The notes beneath the pieces were generated by a model, which ran no database searches, was not told the DNA's origin, and worked only from the letters and a program-made list of their open reading frames with translations. The translations under genes were made by a program, and so were the position numbers. A DNA stretch of 64,000 bases from contig MU602742.1 in the NCBI GenBank assembly GCA_025201865.1, positions 1 to 64,000 on the forward strand, in the 5' to 3' direction. Positions 19,226 through 31,116 of the stretch are shown here, piece after piece. Source of the stretch: Ramicandelaber brevisporus. Its lineage: Eukaryota > Kickxellomycota > Ramicandelaberales > Ramicandelaberaceae. Every line of letters starts with the position of its first letter. Within the stretch, counting starts at the first letter, position 1.

Positions 19226-20701
19226 TCATGTATTAGTATAAACAGTAACGTGCTTACCTTGCATATAAGCTTGCGAGAATGCACTTCCCTTCATTGTTAG
19301 TTGTGAAAAGGCCAGTTGATCTCGCTGGAGTGTCATTCCATAAACAAAATGTCGCAGAATGTTATCCACCATCAAAGTAGCCAGTTTGCATCTTCTAACT
19401 TGGCCAGCGACCCAAATTCGAGCGATGCCACACACTGGAAACGGTGTTGACGGCCCGACTGTCGTCGTTGCAGCTGGACATGGCGAAGAGTTACTAGACA
19501 TGGTTTCAGAGATTGAATGGGTCGCACGATCCAGTCTCTCAACCAAAACACAGCCGACAGCCTTTCTCGTTGTCTTTGTGAGTGCCAAGTACAGCTTCAT
19601 GTCGCCTGTGAGTTCGCGTGTGACATCAAATACCACTGAGCCAAGTTCTGCGTTGGCCATGTCCAAAACTTCTCCAGCCTTTCTCAGAATACGCAGTGGT
19701 GTTCTATTATTGACCGCAATCATCACGATATCGACCGTAGATATTGGTGACGAAGTCGATACTGATCGGCCACGGCCATGGCCATTACTCGCTATAGGTT
19801 TACCAAACAATGTCAACTGTGTTGATGTCGATGCTGTAGATGTTATATGCGACGACACTGGCCGCGTGATAGTGAGTGATCCAACTGTAACCTGCTGTTC
19901 GGTGTGTACAGGGATTCGAACAAGCTCAGCAGCGTTGTCCTGGTCAGGCTCACTCAGTGTGCCAACAGTTTTGCCGTCATCTCCAGAGCTTAATCGAGAC
20001 TTTACTTGCCAGCTACGATGAAATTTAGTGTGTAAGGACTCGTCACTTGGAACACCACGCTGATATGTCATCCCACATCCTTCACAGGTACTCGGATATC
20101 CAGAACGTCTGCCGTTCGATGATAGAGAGTGCACATCGAGATATAGCTGCTCGAGAGTCGCCGGCTTGATCGAATCATCAGCTGAGCGTTTCGATACAAT
20201 GCTGAATTCAGAAATGTCATTGTCATTGTCATTGTCATTGTCACTATTATCACCACCGGCAGCATCGTTGCTGTCGTAACATCTCATGAGCGGCGATGAT
20301 GCTGCAATCGGCCGTCTCTTCACGGGTGTGCTGAATGATGTGCTTCGCTGATCAGTATCATCCTCTGTTGACCCGAATGCTGTCGCAGAGTCTCGCTTTG
20401 AGGAGGCTATAGTTTTTGCACTGAACGAGAGCTTAGCTTGCTTCTTCTTGCCCGTGGATGGCGCGGCTGTAGCTGTAGCTGTAGCTGTAGTTGATGCTGC
20501 AGTAGAACGGTTGGCTGTCAAGCCTTGGTCGGAATCACTGTCGCTGTCAAGAAGTAAAGCCGGTCGAGTCTTGGGTTCGGCTAGAGTAAACGGCGGAGGC
20601 TGCATAGAGACCCCAGATCGGCCACTGCCGACAGTAGCGCTCACTCTTTGGGCAGATCGAGGCGTTCCATAAGCAATGATCGGCGGTCGCTTTGAAGTCA
20701 T
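19226..20701 (-). CDS. ECO1: Cohesin N-acetyltransferase Eco1/ESCO family
   Basis: 491 residues: a Ser/Thr-rich N-terminal region, a C2H2 zinc finger near residue 205 (CEGCGMTYQ...H-x3-H), and a C-terminal GNAT acetyltransferase domain with CGIARIWVAGQVRRCKLA (acetyl-CoA binding) and YGMTLQRDQLAFSQ. Eco1 acetylates Smc3 during S phase to lock sister-chromatid cohesion. The end, AFSQ...VYTNT, fits the family's final strand, so the protein looks complete. A GTAAGC at about 19247 with a TACTAATAC downstream could be a last intron that would replace the final few residues; I consider the unspliced end better because it ends in the expected VY motif. Confidence 0.88.
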   Translation of the reverse strand: MTSKRPPIIAYGTPRSAQRVSATVGSGRSGVSMQPPPFTLAEPKTRPALLLDSDSDSDQGLTANRSTAASTTATATATAAPSTGKKKQAKLSFSAKTIASSKRDSATAFGSTEDDTDQRSTSFSTPVKRRPIAASSPLMRCYDSNDAAGGDNSDNDNDNDNDISEFSIVSKRSADDSIKPATLEQLYLDVHSLSSNGRRSGYPSTCEGCGMTYQRGVPSDESLHTKFHRSWQVKSRLSSGDDGKTVGTLSEPDQDNAAELVRIPVHTEQQVTVGSLTITRPVSSHITSTASTSTQLTLFGKPIASNGHGRGRSVSTSSPISTVDIVMIAVNNRTPLRILRKAGEVLDMANAELGSVVFDVTRELTGDMKLYLALTKTTRKAVGCVLVERLDRATHSISETMSSNSSPCPAATTTVGPSTPFPVCGIARIWVAGQVRRCKLATLMVDNILRHFVYGMTLQRDQLAFSQLTMKGSAFSQAYMQGKHVTVYTNT

Positions 20702-20893
20702 ATCTTTCCCTTTTTGTTTGTTTACTGTTTATCCGATTTGGAGCACAAAAAAAAGACATCGAGAGTTGCAGGGCATTCAAGAGTAAAAGCGAAAGTGAAA
20801 GAGAGACTACAACAACAAAAGACGACATCAAACTAACGATAGAGTGGGTGAGTGTTAGAGAGAGGGGGTGGAATGGTACTTGAATGTAAGCAA

Positions 20894-24787
<3,894 letters not shown>

Positions 24788-25987
24788 ATGATATCACGGC
24801 GTCGATTACCAATCCAACTACTTTGCAAAAGCTTCATGTCTTCCCCAGCTGCATCTCTCGAGCCAAGCTGGCGCATAGCCTCCAGAGCATGGCTACAGCA
24901 CGGAGCCACCGCCCCGCTGTTTGAGGCCCCGGTTCAGCATTATGCCGGCGGTCATCTTGACCGGTGTGGTCCACTTCGCACCAACAAGGCGTTCTTGGAC
25001 GAGGCTTTCATTGCTGCACGCCTGGCCGTCCACCACAGCCGCAACATACTGTACACTGTATCAGAGAACGAGACAACAAAGAAGAAGCAGACGAAACTGG
25101 CCCTTCTTGACCATTCACAGCTGCAGCAACTGGTCGGCAAGAAGGTCGACAGAGAGGACAAGGATGTACTCACCGTTCTGCTGGGCCGGGACGATAGCCA
25201 GCAGACATATTGGGCAGTCGATGTCACCAACATTGTATCGACCGAGCAGTTTGAGGCGACTGCTTCGACGCTTGGATACACTCCGCTGCCACTTCGCCCA
25301 GCCTCCTTCTTGGTTCCGTCGCAGGAGGCTGCCATCGTAGCCCAGGCATCCGCTCTCATTGACTGGAATCGGCGCTACAAGCACTGTCCCGGCTGCGGGA
25401 AAGAAATGGTGGCAGATGAAGCCGGCTACAAGCGCATTTGCTCGGCCGAGTCATCAAAGTGCAGTGCTCATTCTGGGGTGCAGAACTTTTGCTATCCACG
25501 GACCGATGTTGCTGTCATCTTCGGCATCATATCGCGCGACGGCAAGCATCTCCTCCTGGGCCGCAAGGAAAACTTCCCGTGGTTCAGCACTTTGGCAGGA
25601 TTCCTGGAGCCTGGAGAATCGCTCGAAGAGGCGGTGCGTCGCGAGGCGCTGGAAGAAGCCGGCGTCCAGGTCGGCGAGGTGCATTACATTGCTAGCCAGC
25701 CATGGCCGTATCCTGGCTCCATCATGGTTGGATTCCTTGCGCATGCCCTTACCGACGACATTGTGCTCAATGACAAGGAGCTGGAGAGTGCGCATTGGTT
25801 CAGTGTCGACGAAGTTGGCGCTGCCCTAGATCCATCCCAGCAACAAGACCCAGCACCAGAATCAGAATCAGAGTCTGGCGTTAAATCGGAAAGGCCGGTG
25901 CTCAAAGTGCCCATCGGCAAGAGCATCGCCTATACCATTATCAAGGGCTGGCACGAGTCGGCCAACAGCGCCAGAGCCAACCTTTGA
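24788..25987 (+). CDS. NPY1: NAD(H) pyrophosphatase, Nudix (Npy1/NUDT12-like)
   Basis: 399 residues from the ATG at 24788. A zinc-ribbon-like region at about 200-240 (CPGCGKEM ... CSAESSKC) is followed by a Nudix domain with GFLEPGESLEEAVRREALEEAG, a complete GX5EX7REUXEEXGU box, and the SQPWPYPGSIM motif that marks NADH diphosphatases. The enzyme splits NADH into NMNH and AMP and also acts in NAD-cap removal in relatives. The protein ends in ANL, similar to the weak peroxisomal signal PNL of NUDT12, so a peroxisomal location is possible. The stop is TGA, immediately followed by a TAA three bases on, showing that UGA is used here for ordinary termination. Confidence 0.9.
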   Translation: MISRRRLPIQLLCKSFMSSPAASLEPSWRIASRAWLQHGATAPLFEAPVQHYAGGHLDRCGPLRTNKAFLDEAFIAARLAVHHSRNILYTVSENETTKKKQTKLALLDHSQLQQLVGKKVDREDKDVLTVLLGRDDSQQTYWAVDVTNIVSTEQFEATASTLGYTPLPLRPASFLVPSQEAAIVAQASALIDWNRRYKHCPGCGKEMVADEAGYKRICSAESSKCSAHSGVQNFCYPRTDVAVIFGIISRDGKHLLLGRKENFPWFSTLAGFLEPGESLEEAVRREALEEAGVQVGEVHYIASQPWPYPGSIMVGFLAHALTDDIVLNDKELESAHWFSVDEVGAALDPSQQQDPAPESESESGVKSERPVLKVPIGKSIAYTIIKGWHESANSARANL

Positions 25988-26076
25988 ATAAGCATAATGA
26001 CAATAAAGCACACAGTGAGTCTTTGTTTGTTTTGATCGACACAACAACGCTTTCTTTGAAATTTCTACAACAGAAG

Positions 26077-26901
26077 ATGCAATCAACACGCACGCGCGGT
26101 GCTACCAGCGCTACCGCTGCCTCGGCCGATACAGCGGCGCCGGATTCGAGCAAGAAGAACACCGGTGCTGTCGACAAGGAGAACATAGCTCCAGCACAGC
26201 CAGATCGCAGACCACTCGGCATCAAAGTGCCTAACGCATCGCCCAAGCGACGCGGCACTGCTACGGAAGCTACCGTCCGGCGGCGATCTTCGCTTCGGCG
26301 GTCAGTAGGACCAACAGCAACAGCTTCATCGACAGCAGCTGCCAGTGACGGTGGAAGCGGATTTGTGTCAATGTACGGGCCACACCGCTCGGCAAAGGGC
26401 AAACCCTCGCTTCGATTGAAGCGAGTTGCATCCAGCAGTCCATCAGACTCTGCAGTTACTGATGAATCCGAACTGACTGCTTTGCGTGAACAGATTAGAG
26501 AGTTGCGCGACGCTAACAGCAAGCTAGAAGAAGACAAACGCAAGCTAGCATCAGAACTCGACACGCTACGCCATGAGTCAGAGCCCATGGTGCCACTGGC
26601 AGACCTCGAAGATATCGCTGCACATGCTGAATCCCTGCGCACAGAACTCAGTGAGTGCAAAAAGGAACTGGCTGAGCATGTCGAGCTACTCAGCGAGAGC
26701 CGCAGCATGATTGAGGAACTCCTTGCTTCTAACCCGTCAGCAGAAGCCACAGTTACTGGCAACGAGGTTGTGGAATCATTGCAGGAACAGATCCGGACGC
26801 TTGAGAACACTGTATTACAACTTGAGAATGAACTTGCCATTGCTTCATTCAATGCACAGGATGAGCAATCGCCATTTGCAGGTAATCATAATACTCTTTA
26901 A
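26077..26901 (+). CDS. KEN-box coiled-coil protein
   Basis: 274 residues if unspliced. The N-terminal 130 residues are basic and disordered, with DKENIAP (a KEN-box degron recognised by APC/C), ASPKRRG (a CDK-type site) and RRRSSLRRS. Residues from about 130 to 260 form a long coiled coil (ELTALREQIRELRDANSKLEEDKRKL and onward). No named family recognised; the combination suggests a cell-cycle or cytoskeletal protein, which is inference. A possible intron at 26882-26937 (CAG|GTAATC ... TTTGTTTTAG) would swap the last seven residues for a different short tail (AVIVYSRHCFP), so the C terminus is uncertain. Confidence 0.6.
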   Translation: MQSTRTRGATSATAASADTAAPDSSKKNTGAVDKENIAPAQPDRRPLGIKVPNASPKRRGTATEATVRRRSSLRRSVGPTATASSTAAASDGGSGFVSMYGPHRSAKGKPSLRLKRVASSSPSDSAVTDESELTALREQIRELRDANSKLEEDKRKLASELDTLRHESEPMVPLADLEDIAAHAESLRTELSECKKELAEHVELLSESRSMIEELLASNPSAEATVTGNEVVESLQEQIRTLENTVLQLENELAIASFNAQDEQSPFAGNHNTL

Positions 26902-27297
26902 AAATACTCTACTCTTTTGTCTTTGTCTTTGTTTTAGTTATAGTTTATTCGAGACATTGCTTCCCCTAGCCGATGCGCGGGTCTGTTTTGTTTTTCTGAA
27001 GGAAGGAAGAATAGGGGGAATGAGTACCCAGATTTGTTTACACCTTCAACTTCTCTCGTAGTTCCGGGGGCTTGTTCCTCTTTTTCTTGCACATACATCA
27101 CCACCACAGATTTGTTTACACCTTCAACTTCTCTCGTAGTTCCGGGGGCTTGTTCCTCTTTTTCTTGCACATACATCACCACCACTTCAGACACACACAC
27201 AAGCATACACAAGCATACGCACATACACACTTTATTTTTTTCCCTATTGCATTTCTGCACTCTGCATCTTCGCATTTCTGCACGTTAAAGTCTGGCA
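26902..27297. other. Intergenic with 78-bp tandem duplication
   Basis: No gene. Apart from the duplication it carries a pyrimidine- and CA-rich leader in front of the polylysine-protein gene. Confidence 0.5.
27030..27185. repeat. Exact 78-bp tandem duplication
   Basis: 27030-27107 and 27108-27185 are identical by eye, each beginning AGATTTGTTTACACC and ending CATCACCACCAC. Lies 110-270 bp upstream of the polylysine-protein start, so it may double promoter or leader elements. Confidence 0.9.
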
Positions 27298-29271
27298 ATG
27301 AGTCGCTACAGCAGTCGGCTGTGGTCGCAGTGCCTTACTGCTTCATCTGCAGCGATAGTGATATTGCTGTTGCTGCTGTGCACTTTGACCTCAGCAGCCC
27401 CCGTTCCTGAACCAAAGCATGTAACGAAGCCAAAAGCACGACGTGGAATGAAACCAACGCTGCATCCATCAATGCAGGCATACGGTCGATCAACCCCAGG
27501 CTCCAGCAGTGGTTCAGACTTTGTTAGCTCTCGGCCCGTCACCTCTCAGCAGGAAGTTGCACAGCCATTCCAGCTTCTAATTAACAATCGTAACAAATAT
27601 GAGAAGAATGCCGGCTTGAAGTCGAAAGCCGCAGCCGCCAAGAAGGACGACGACGACAGCGATGACGATGAAAAGAAGAAGAAGAAGAAAGCGGCTGCGC
27701 CAACCACCAACGTCACTCTTCAGAGTCTGCGCAAGCGTAGTCTCGAGTCAGAAATGATGGCATTGGCATCGAATAATGATCCATCTCAACTCGCACAGCT
27801 TGCTCAGGCTTCAGTTCAGACTGAACTTGGTTTGGCATCTGCTCCTTCTGCGCCTCTTCCTCAGCAACAACAGCAACCACAGCAACCACAGCAACCGCAA
27901 CAGACTGCATTCTCAGCGGCAACTGCACCAGTTCCTCATGTGGAAGCTGCTTCTGCTGCTGCCGTTCCACAGGCTTCACACGCGCCACAGGCTGCTCCAG
28001 AGGCCCGTCCATCCGACGAGGTCATCGCAGAGCGGTTCCAGAAGCATCTTGGCAATGTGTTTGAGTTCCGCAAGCACCTTGCTCAAACCGGTGCTGCAGT
28101 TCCACCAGCTGACCCAAGCCTGGCTAAAGCTGCGCTTGATCTTGGCGTTCCATCCAATGTTGTCGACCAGACTGCTCCTCCTGTTGCTGACCCCTCTGTG
28201 GCCACTTCGGCTCTCCCACCTGCCGATGCCCACGCTGCACCTCCAATGCCTGGTGCCCAGCCTGCCATGATGCCAGCGATGCCAGCGATGCCCGCAATGG
28301 CTGCTGCTGCTCATCCAGGCCAAGCCGGTGCTATGCCCATGATTGGTGGCGGTGGTCCTGTTGCTGCTGCTGCTGTTGCTCCACCTCACGCACCGGGCCA
28401 GCCAGCCTCGCTACCAGCCATGGCTGCCGCTGCAGCTGCACACCCCGCTGTCATGCCCGCGATGACCGCTGCCGCCGCCGCCGCCCCTGCTGCTGCTGCT
28501 GCTGCGCCAAAGGCTGCCAAGGCACCAAAGGCAGGTAAGGCCACTCGTTCAATTGGGCAGAAGAAGGGTAAAGCTCCATCTCCAACTAAGGCCGCCAAGT
28601 CCAAGAAGGGTGCCAAGAAGGGTGCCAAGAAGGGTGCCAAGAAGGGTGGTAAGAAGAAGAAGAAGCCAGGAAAGAAGAGCAAGAAGAAGGGTGGCAAAAA
28701 GAAGAACAAGAAGAAGGGTGGCAAAAAGAAGAAGAGTGTCAAGAAGAACAAGAAGAACAAGAAGAAGAAGTCAAAGGCTGTTAAGAAGTCCAAGTCACGC
28801 AAGGTGAATAAGAAGGCAAAGAATTCCAAGAAGGCAGCAAAGAAGTCTAAGAAGAAGTCTAAGAAGTCTAAGGCTGCCAAGAAGAATAAGAAGAATAAGG
28901 CAGCCAAGAAGAATAAGAAGAGCAAGAAGAGCAAGAAGAAGTCAGTCAAGAAGAATAAGAAGAAGAAATCAGCCAAGAAGAAGAAGAATAAGAAGAACAA
29001 GTCAGCCAAGAAGAAGTCAAAGGGTGCTGCTAAAAAGAAGAACAAGAAGAACAAGAAGAAGAAGGCAGCCAAGAAGAAGAAGTCAAAGAAGGCTAAGAAG
29101 GCTAAGAAGGCTAAGAAGGACAAGAAGGGCAAGAAGCCAAAGAAGAAGCACAATAAGAAGAAGGGCAAAGGCAAAGGCAAAGGCAAAGGTAAGAAGAAGA
29201 AGAGCAAGAAGAACAAGAAAGGTGGTAAAAAGAAGAAGAACAAGAACAAGAAGAACAAGAAGAAGAAATAA
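27298..29271 (+). CDS. Predicted secreted, extremely lysine-rich protein
   Basis: 657 residues. Residues 1-33 hold a strong signal sequence (AAIVILLLLLCTLTSA, likely cut before APVPEPK). A DDDDSDDDEKKKKKK switch lies near residue 120, then an Ala/Pro/Gln/Met-rich region to about 410 with MPAMPAMPAM repeats, then about 245 residues built almost only of Lys with Ala, Asn, Ser and Gly (KKGAKKG, AAKKNKK, KSKKSKK). No known domain. A secreted polycation could bind acidic wall polymers or minerals; alternatively, if the leader fails, it would behave as a histone-H1-like nuclear protein. The antisense Phe/Leu frame is a by-product of AAG codons. Confidence 0.6.
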   Translation: MSRYSSRLWSQCLTASSAAIVILLLLLCTLTSAAPVPEPKHVTKPKARRGMKPTLHPSMQAYGRSTPGSSSGSDFVSSRPVTSQQEVAQPFQLLINNRNKYEKNAGLKSKAAAAKKDDDDSDDDEKKKKKKAAAPTTNVTLQSLRKRSLESEMMALASNNDPSQLAQLAQASVQTELGLASAPSAPLPQQQQQPQQPQQPQQTAFSAATAPVPHVEAASAAAVPQASHAPQAAPEARPSDEVIAERFQKHLGNVFEFRKHLAQTGAAVPPADPSLAKAALDLGVPSNVVDQTAPPVADPSVATSALPPADAHAAPPMPGAQPAMMPAMPAMPAMAAAAHPGQAGAMPMIGGGGPVAAAAVAPPHAPGQPASLPAMAAAAAAHPAVMPAMTAAAAAAPAAAAAAPKAAKAPKAGKATRSIGQKKGKAPSPTKAAKSKKGAKKGAKKGAKKGGKKKKKPGKKSKKKGGKKKNKKKGGKKKKSVKKNKKNKKKKSKAVKKSKSRKVNKKAKNSKKAAKKSKKKSKKSKAAKKNKKNKAAKKNKKSKKSKKKSVKKNKKKKSAKKKKNKKNKSAKKKSKGAAKKKNKKNKKKKAAKKKKSKKAKKAKKAKKDKKGKKPKKKHNKKKGKGKGKGKGKKKKSKKNKKGGKKKKNKNKKNKKKK

Positions 29272-29464
29272 ATAACACCATCGCCTCGCCCTGTCCTCTA
29301 ATATCAACACCTGCATATTTCACATCATCTGCATTTGCATAATTATTTCATTTTCTCCATTTCATTTTCTCCATTTCTCACTGCATCTTTATTTTTTCAC
29401 ACTTTCACTTTGGTCAGCATTTTTTGTTTTAATACTTTCATCTACTAATTTATACTTAAGTAGG

Positions 29465-30967
29465 TCAATATAAAGCGTGGTTATCAATGCCGAGCCATGT
29501 GCAAAACCGTGCCGTTTGCGGGTGTGGAGCTCGCACATTGGTTAGAGTACCAGCGGTAGCGGTGCTAGAGATCACTGGGATCTTCATGGATGATTTCGAG
29601 CCAAGCTCGGTTTGCACAAATGCCAATTGATGAGCAACTTTAGCGACAAGTTCCGCATACTGCTGCGACGATGTAATTGGGAGACACACGTTTGCATCGC
29701 CATGTGTTCGTGGCATGGATGAGTTTGTCGCTCGAATCACAGCCAACCAATGCGGATCATACTCGAGATACACACCTTTACCGTCGCCTTCGCCTTCACC
29801 GTCGCCTTGGACTTGCTCACCCGTCTCCTTTGAGTTTCCAGCAAGCATCTCAATCTCTGCCATGTCCAGGTTATCCAGTCGACGCTCTGTGCACTTGTCA
29901 AGCGCTAGGAACCGTGTCGTTGCTGTACCAGGCCGTTTTGCCAGTGTGCCGCATGTGCGCTGCTTTGTCTGAACTGGAACAGGGTGGGAGTCCGTCGATG
30001 TTGAGAGTGAGCCAGTTCTAACACGCTTCTCTGTCTGCACAGCTGGGGCAGATTCCCTATTACTATCATCATCATCATCATCACCCATGTCAAGAGATAT
30101 CTCGTCTGGATTAAAGCTGCGCTTGGGCTGCTGTTGAACCATAGACCGTGGAATGTATTGGCGCTCGTCATAATGCAATGGCCGGGTGTCCGACGCCAAT
30201 GTCGCATGGCTGACATCTGCCTCAAATTTGACGTGCATGTGCGCAGCAAACCAATGTCTCGGACGCAGTACTCTCAGTAGATCAGTGTGGCCAGGACTAC
30301 CCAGTTGCCCTTTCTGAACATCAGCACGGAAGTGCGGTTTGATTTGGAGCAGCTTCTTCTCATTTCCAAACGATGTGACGCCAACTGGCCAATCATGGGA
30401 CATGACAACATCAAAGACGGCATTGGTGTTTGCTGAGTAAACGCTCTCTCCAAGCAGGAGCATTCGGAGTGTATCGAAACGCCGGGTGTGGTAGATGCTG
30501 CGCTGTGTCTTCTCGCTCAGCGGCAGCCGCTCAGCACGCGGCTTGTCATAATCATGGTCCTTGAAGATGCCTGATACACCAGTGATTCGGAGACTTTCTG
30601 CGCATCCATGCTTGCGTAGAATGACAGATCCGGCTGCTCCAAGGTAGTAAATGTTTGGTGCAACCCATCCACCATAAAAGAGTTCAGCAAAGTGACCTGA
30701 TGCCTCATGATTCCCACCGATGATGATGGTCAGAATAGGTGCTTCAGCCTCCCCAGTGTAGTACTTTTGGAAGTCACCCATGTGCTTGTACTTGGCTGGA
30801 ACCGCCATGTCGTCGAGGTCGCGCTGATGCCGAATAGCCTGGAAGTCGCCGCAAATCAGCAAGACGTCAGGCAACTTTGCATAGCGTGTCTGGAGCTGAG
30901 AGTAGATGCGGTCGAGCATTCCATGACCGCAGCCTTGGACGGCCACACGAAGGACTGATGGGTTCAT
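29465..30967 (-). CDS. DBR1: RNA lariat debranching enzyme
   Basis: 500 residues. N-terminal metallophosphoesterase domain with VAVQGCGHG, CGDFQAIRH, IIGGNHEASGHF, YGGWVAPNIYYLG, GVSGIFKDHDY, MSHDWP and AAHMHVKF, all Dbr1 signatures, followed by a low-complexity region and a C-terminal Dbr1 domain (RFLALDKC near residue 345, then LEYDPHWLAVIRAT). The enzyme cuts the 2'-5' bond of intron lariats in the nucleus. Compared with human (GCCHG) the first motif reads GCGHG, a change at a metal-site neighbour. It shares a 149 bp divergent promoter with the DONSON-like gene. Confidence 0.93.
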   Translation of the reverse strand: MNPSVLRVAVQGCGHGMLDRIYSQLQTRYAKLPDVLLICGDFQAIRHQRDLDDMAVPAKYKHMGDFQKYYTGEAEAPILTIIIGGNHEASGHFAELFYGGWVAPNIYYLGAAGSVILRKHGCAESLRITGVSGIFKDHDYDKPRAERLPLSEKTQRSIYHTRRFDTLRMLLLGESVYSANTNAVFDVVMSHDWPVGVTSFGNEKKLLQIKPHFRADVQKGQLGSPGHTDLLRVLRPRHWFAAHMHVKFEADVSHATLASDTRPLHYDERQYIPRSMVQQQPKRSFNPDEISLDMGDDDDDDSNRESAPAVQTEKRVRTGSLSTSTDSHPVPVQTKQRTCGTLAKRPGTATTRFLALDKCTERRLDNLDMAEIEMLAGNSKETGEQVQGDGEGEGDGKGVYLEYDPHWLAVIRATNSSMPRTHGDANVCLPITSSQQYAELVAKVAHQLAFVQTELGSKSSMKIPVISSTATAGTLTNVRAPHPQTARFCTWLGIDNHALY

Positions 30968-31116
30968 CTTGTAGCCGGCTGTGTCTTATTGTCTTACGCT
31001 GATCAACAGGACAAGGGAGAAAGGGAATAGGGAAAGGACAAACAAAGGCAAACAAAAGCAAATCAGCCAAAAAGAAAAGCAAAGAGAAAACAGCAAAGAG
31101 CGAAGAGCGAAGAGCG
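30968..31116. promoter_or_regulatory. Divergent promoter, DBR1 / DONSON-like
   Basis: 149 bp between the two start codons, purine-rich on the plus strand (AAAGGCAAACAAAAGC-type repeats), no TATA box visible. Confidence 0.5.

Noticed and set aside
19905-19925. tRNA T-loop-like GGGATTCGAAC
   Set aside because: Lies inside the ECO1 coding region without any cloverleaf arms. No tRNA-Sec or other tRNA was found in the window.
28386-29258. Minus-strand Phe/Leu-rich ORF resembling a membrane protein
   Set aside because: Reverse complement of AAG/AAA lysine codons of the polylysine gene; hydrophobicity is an artefact.
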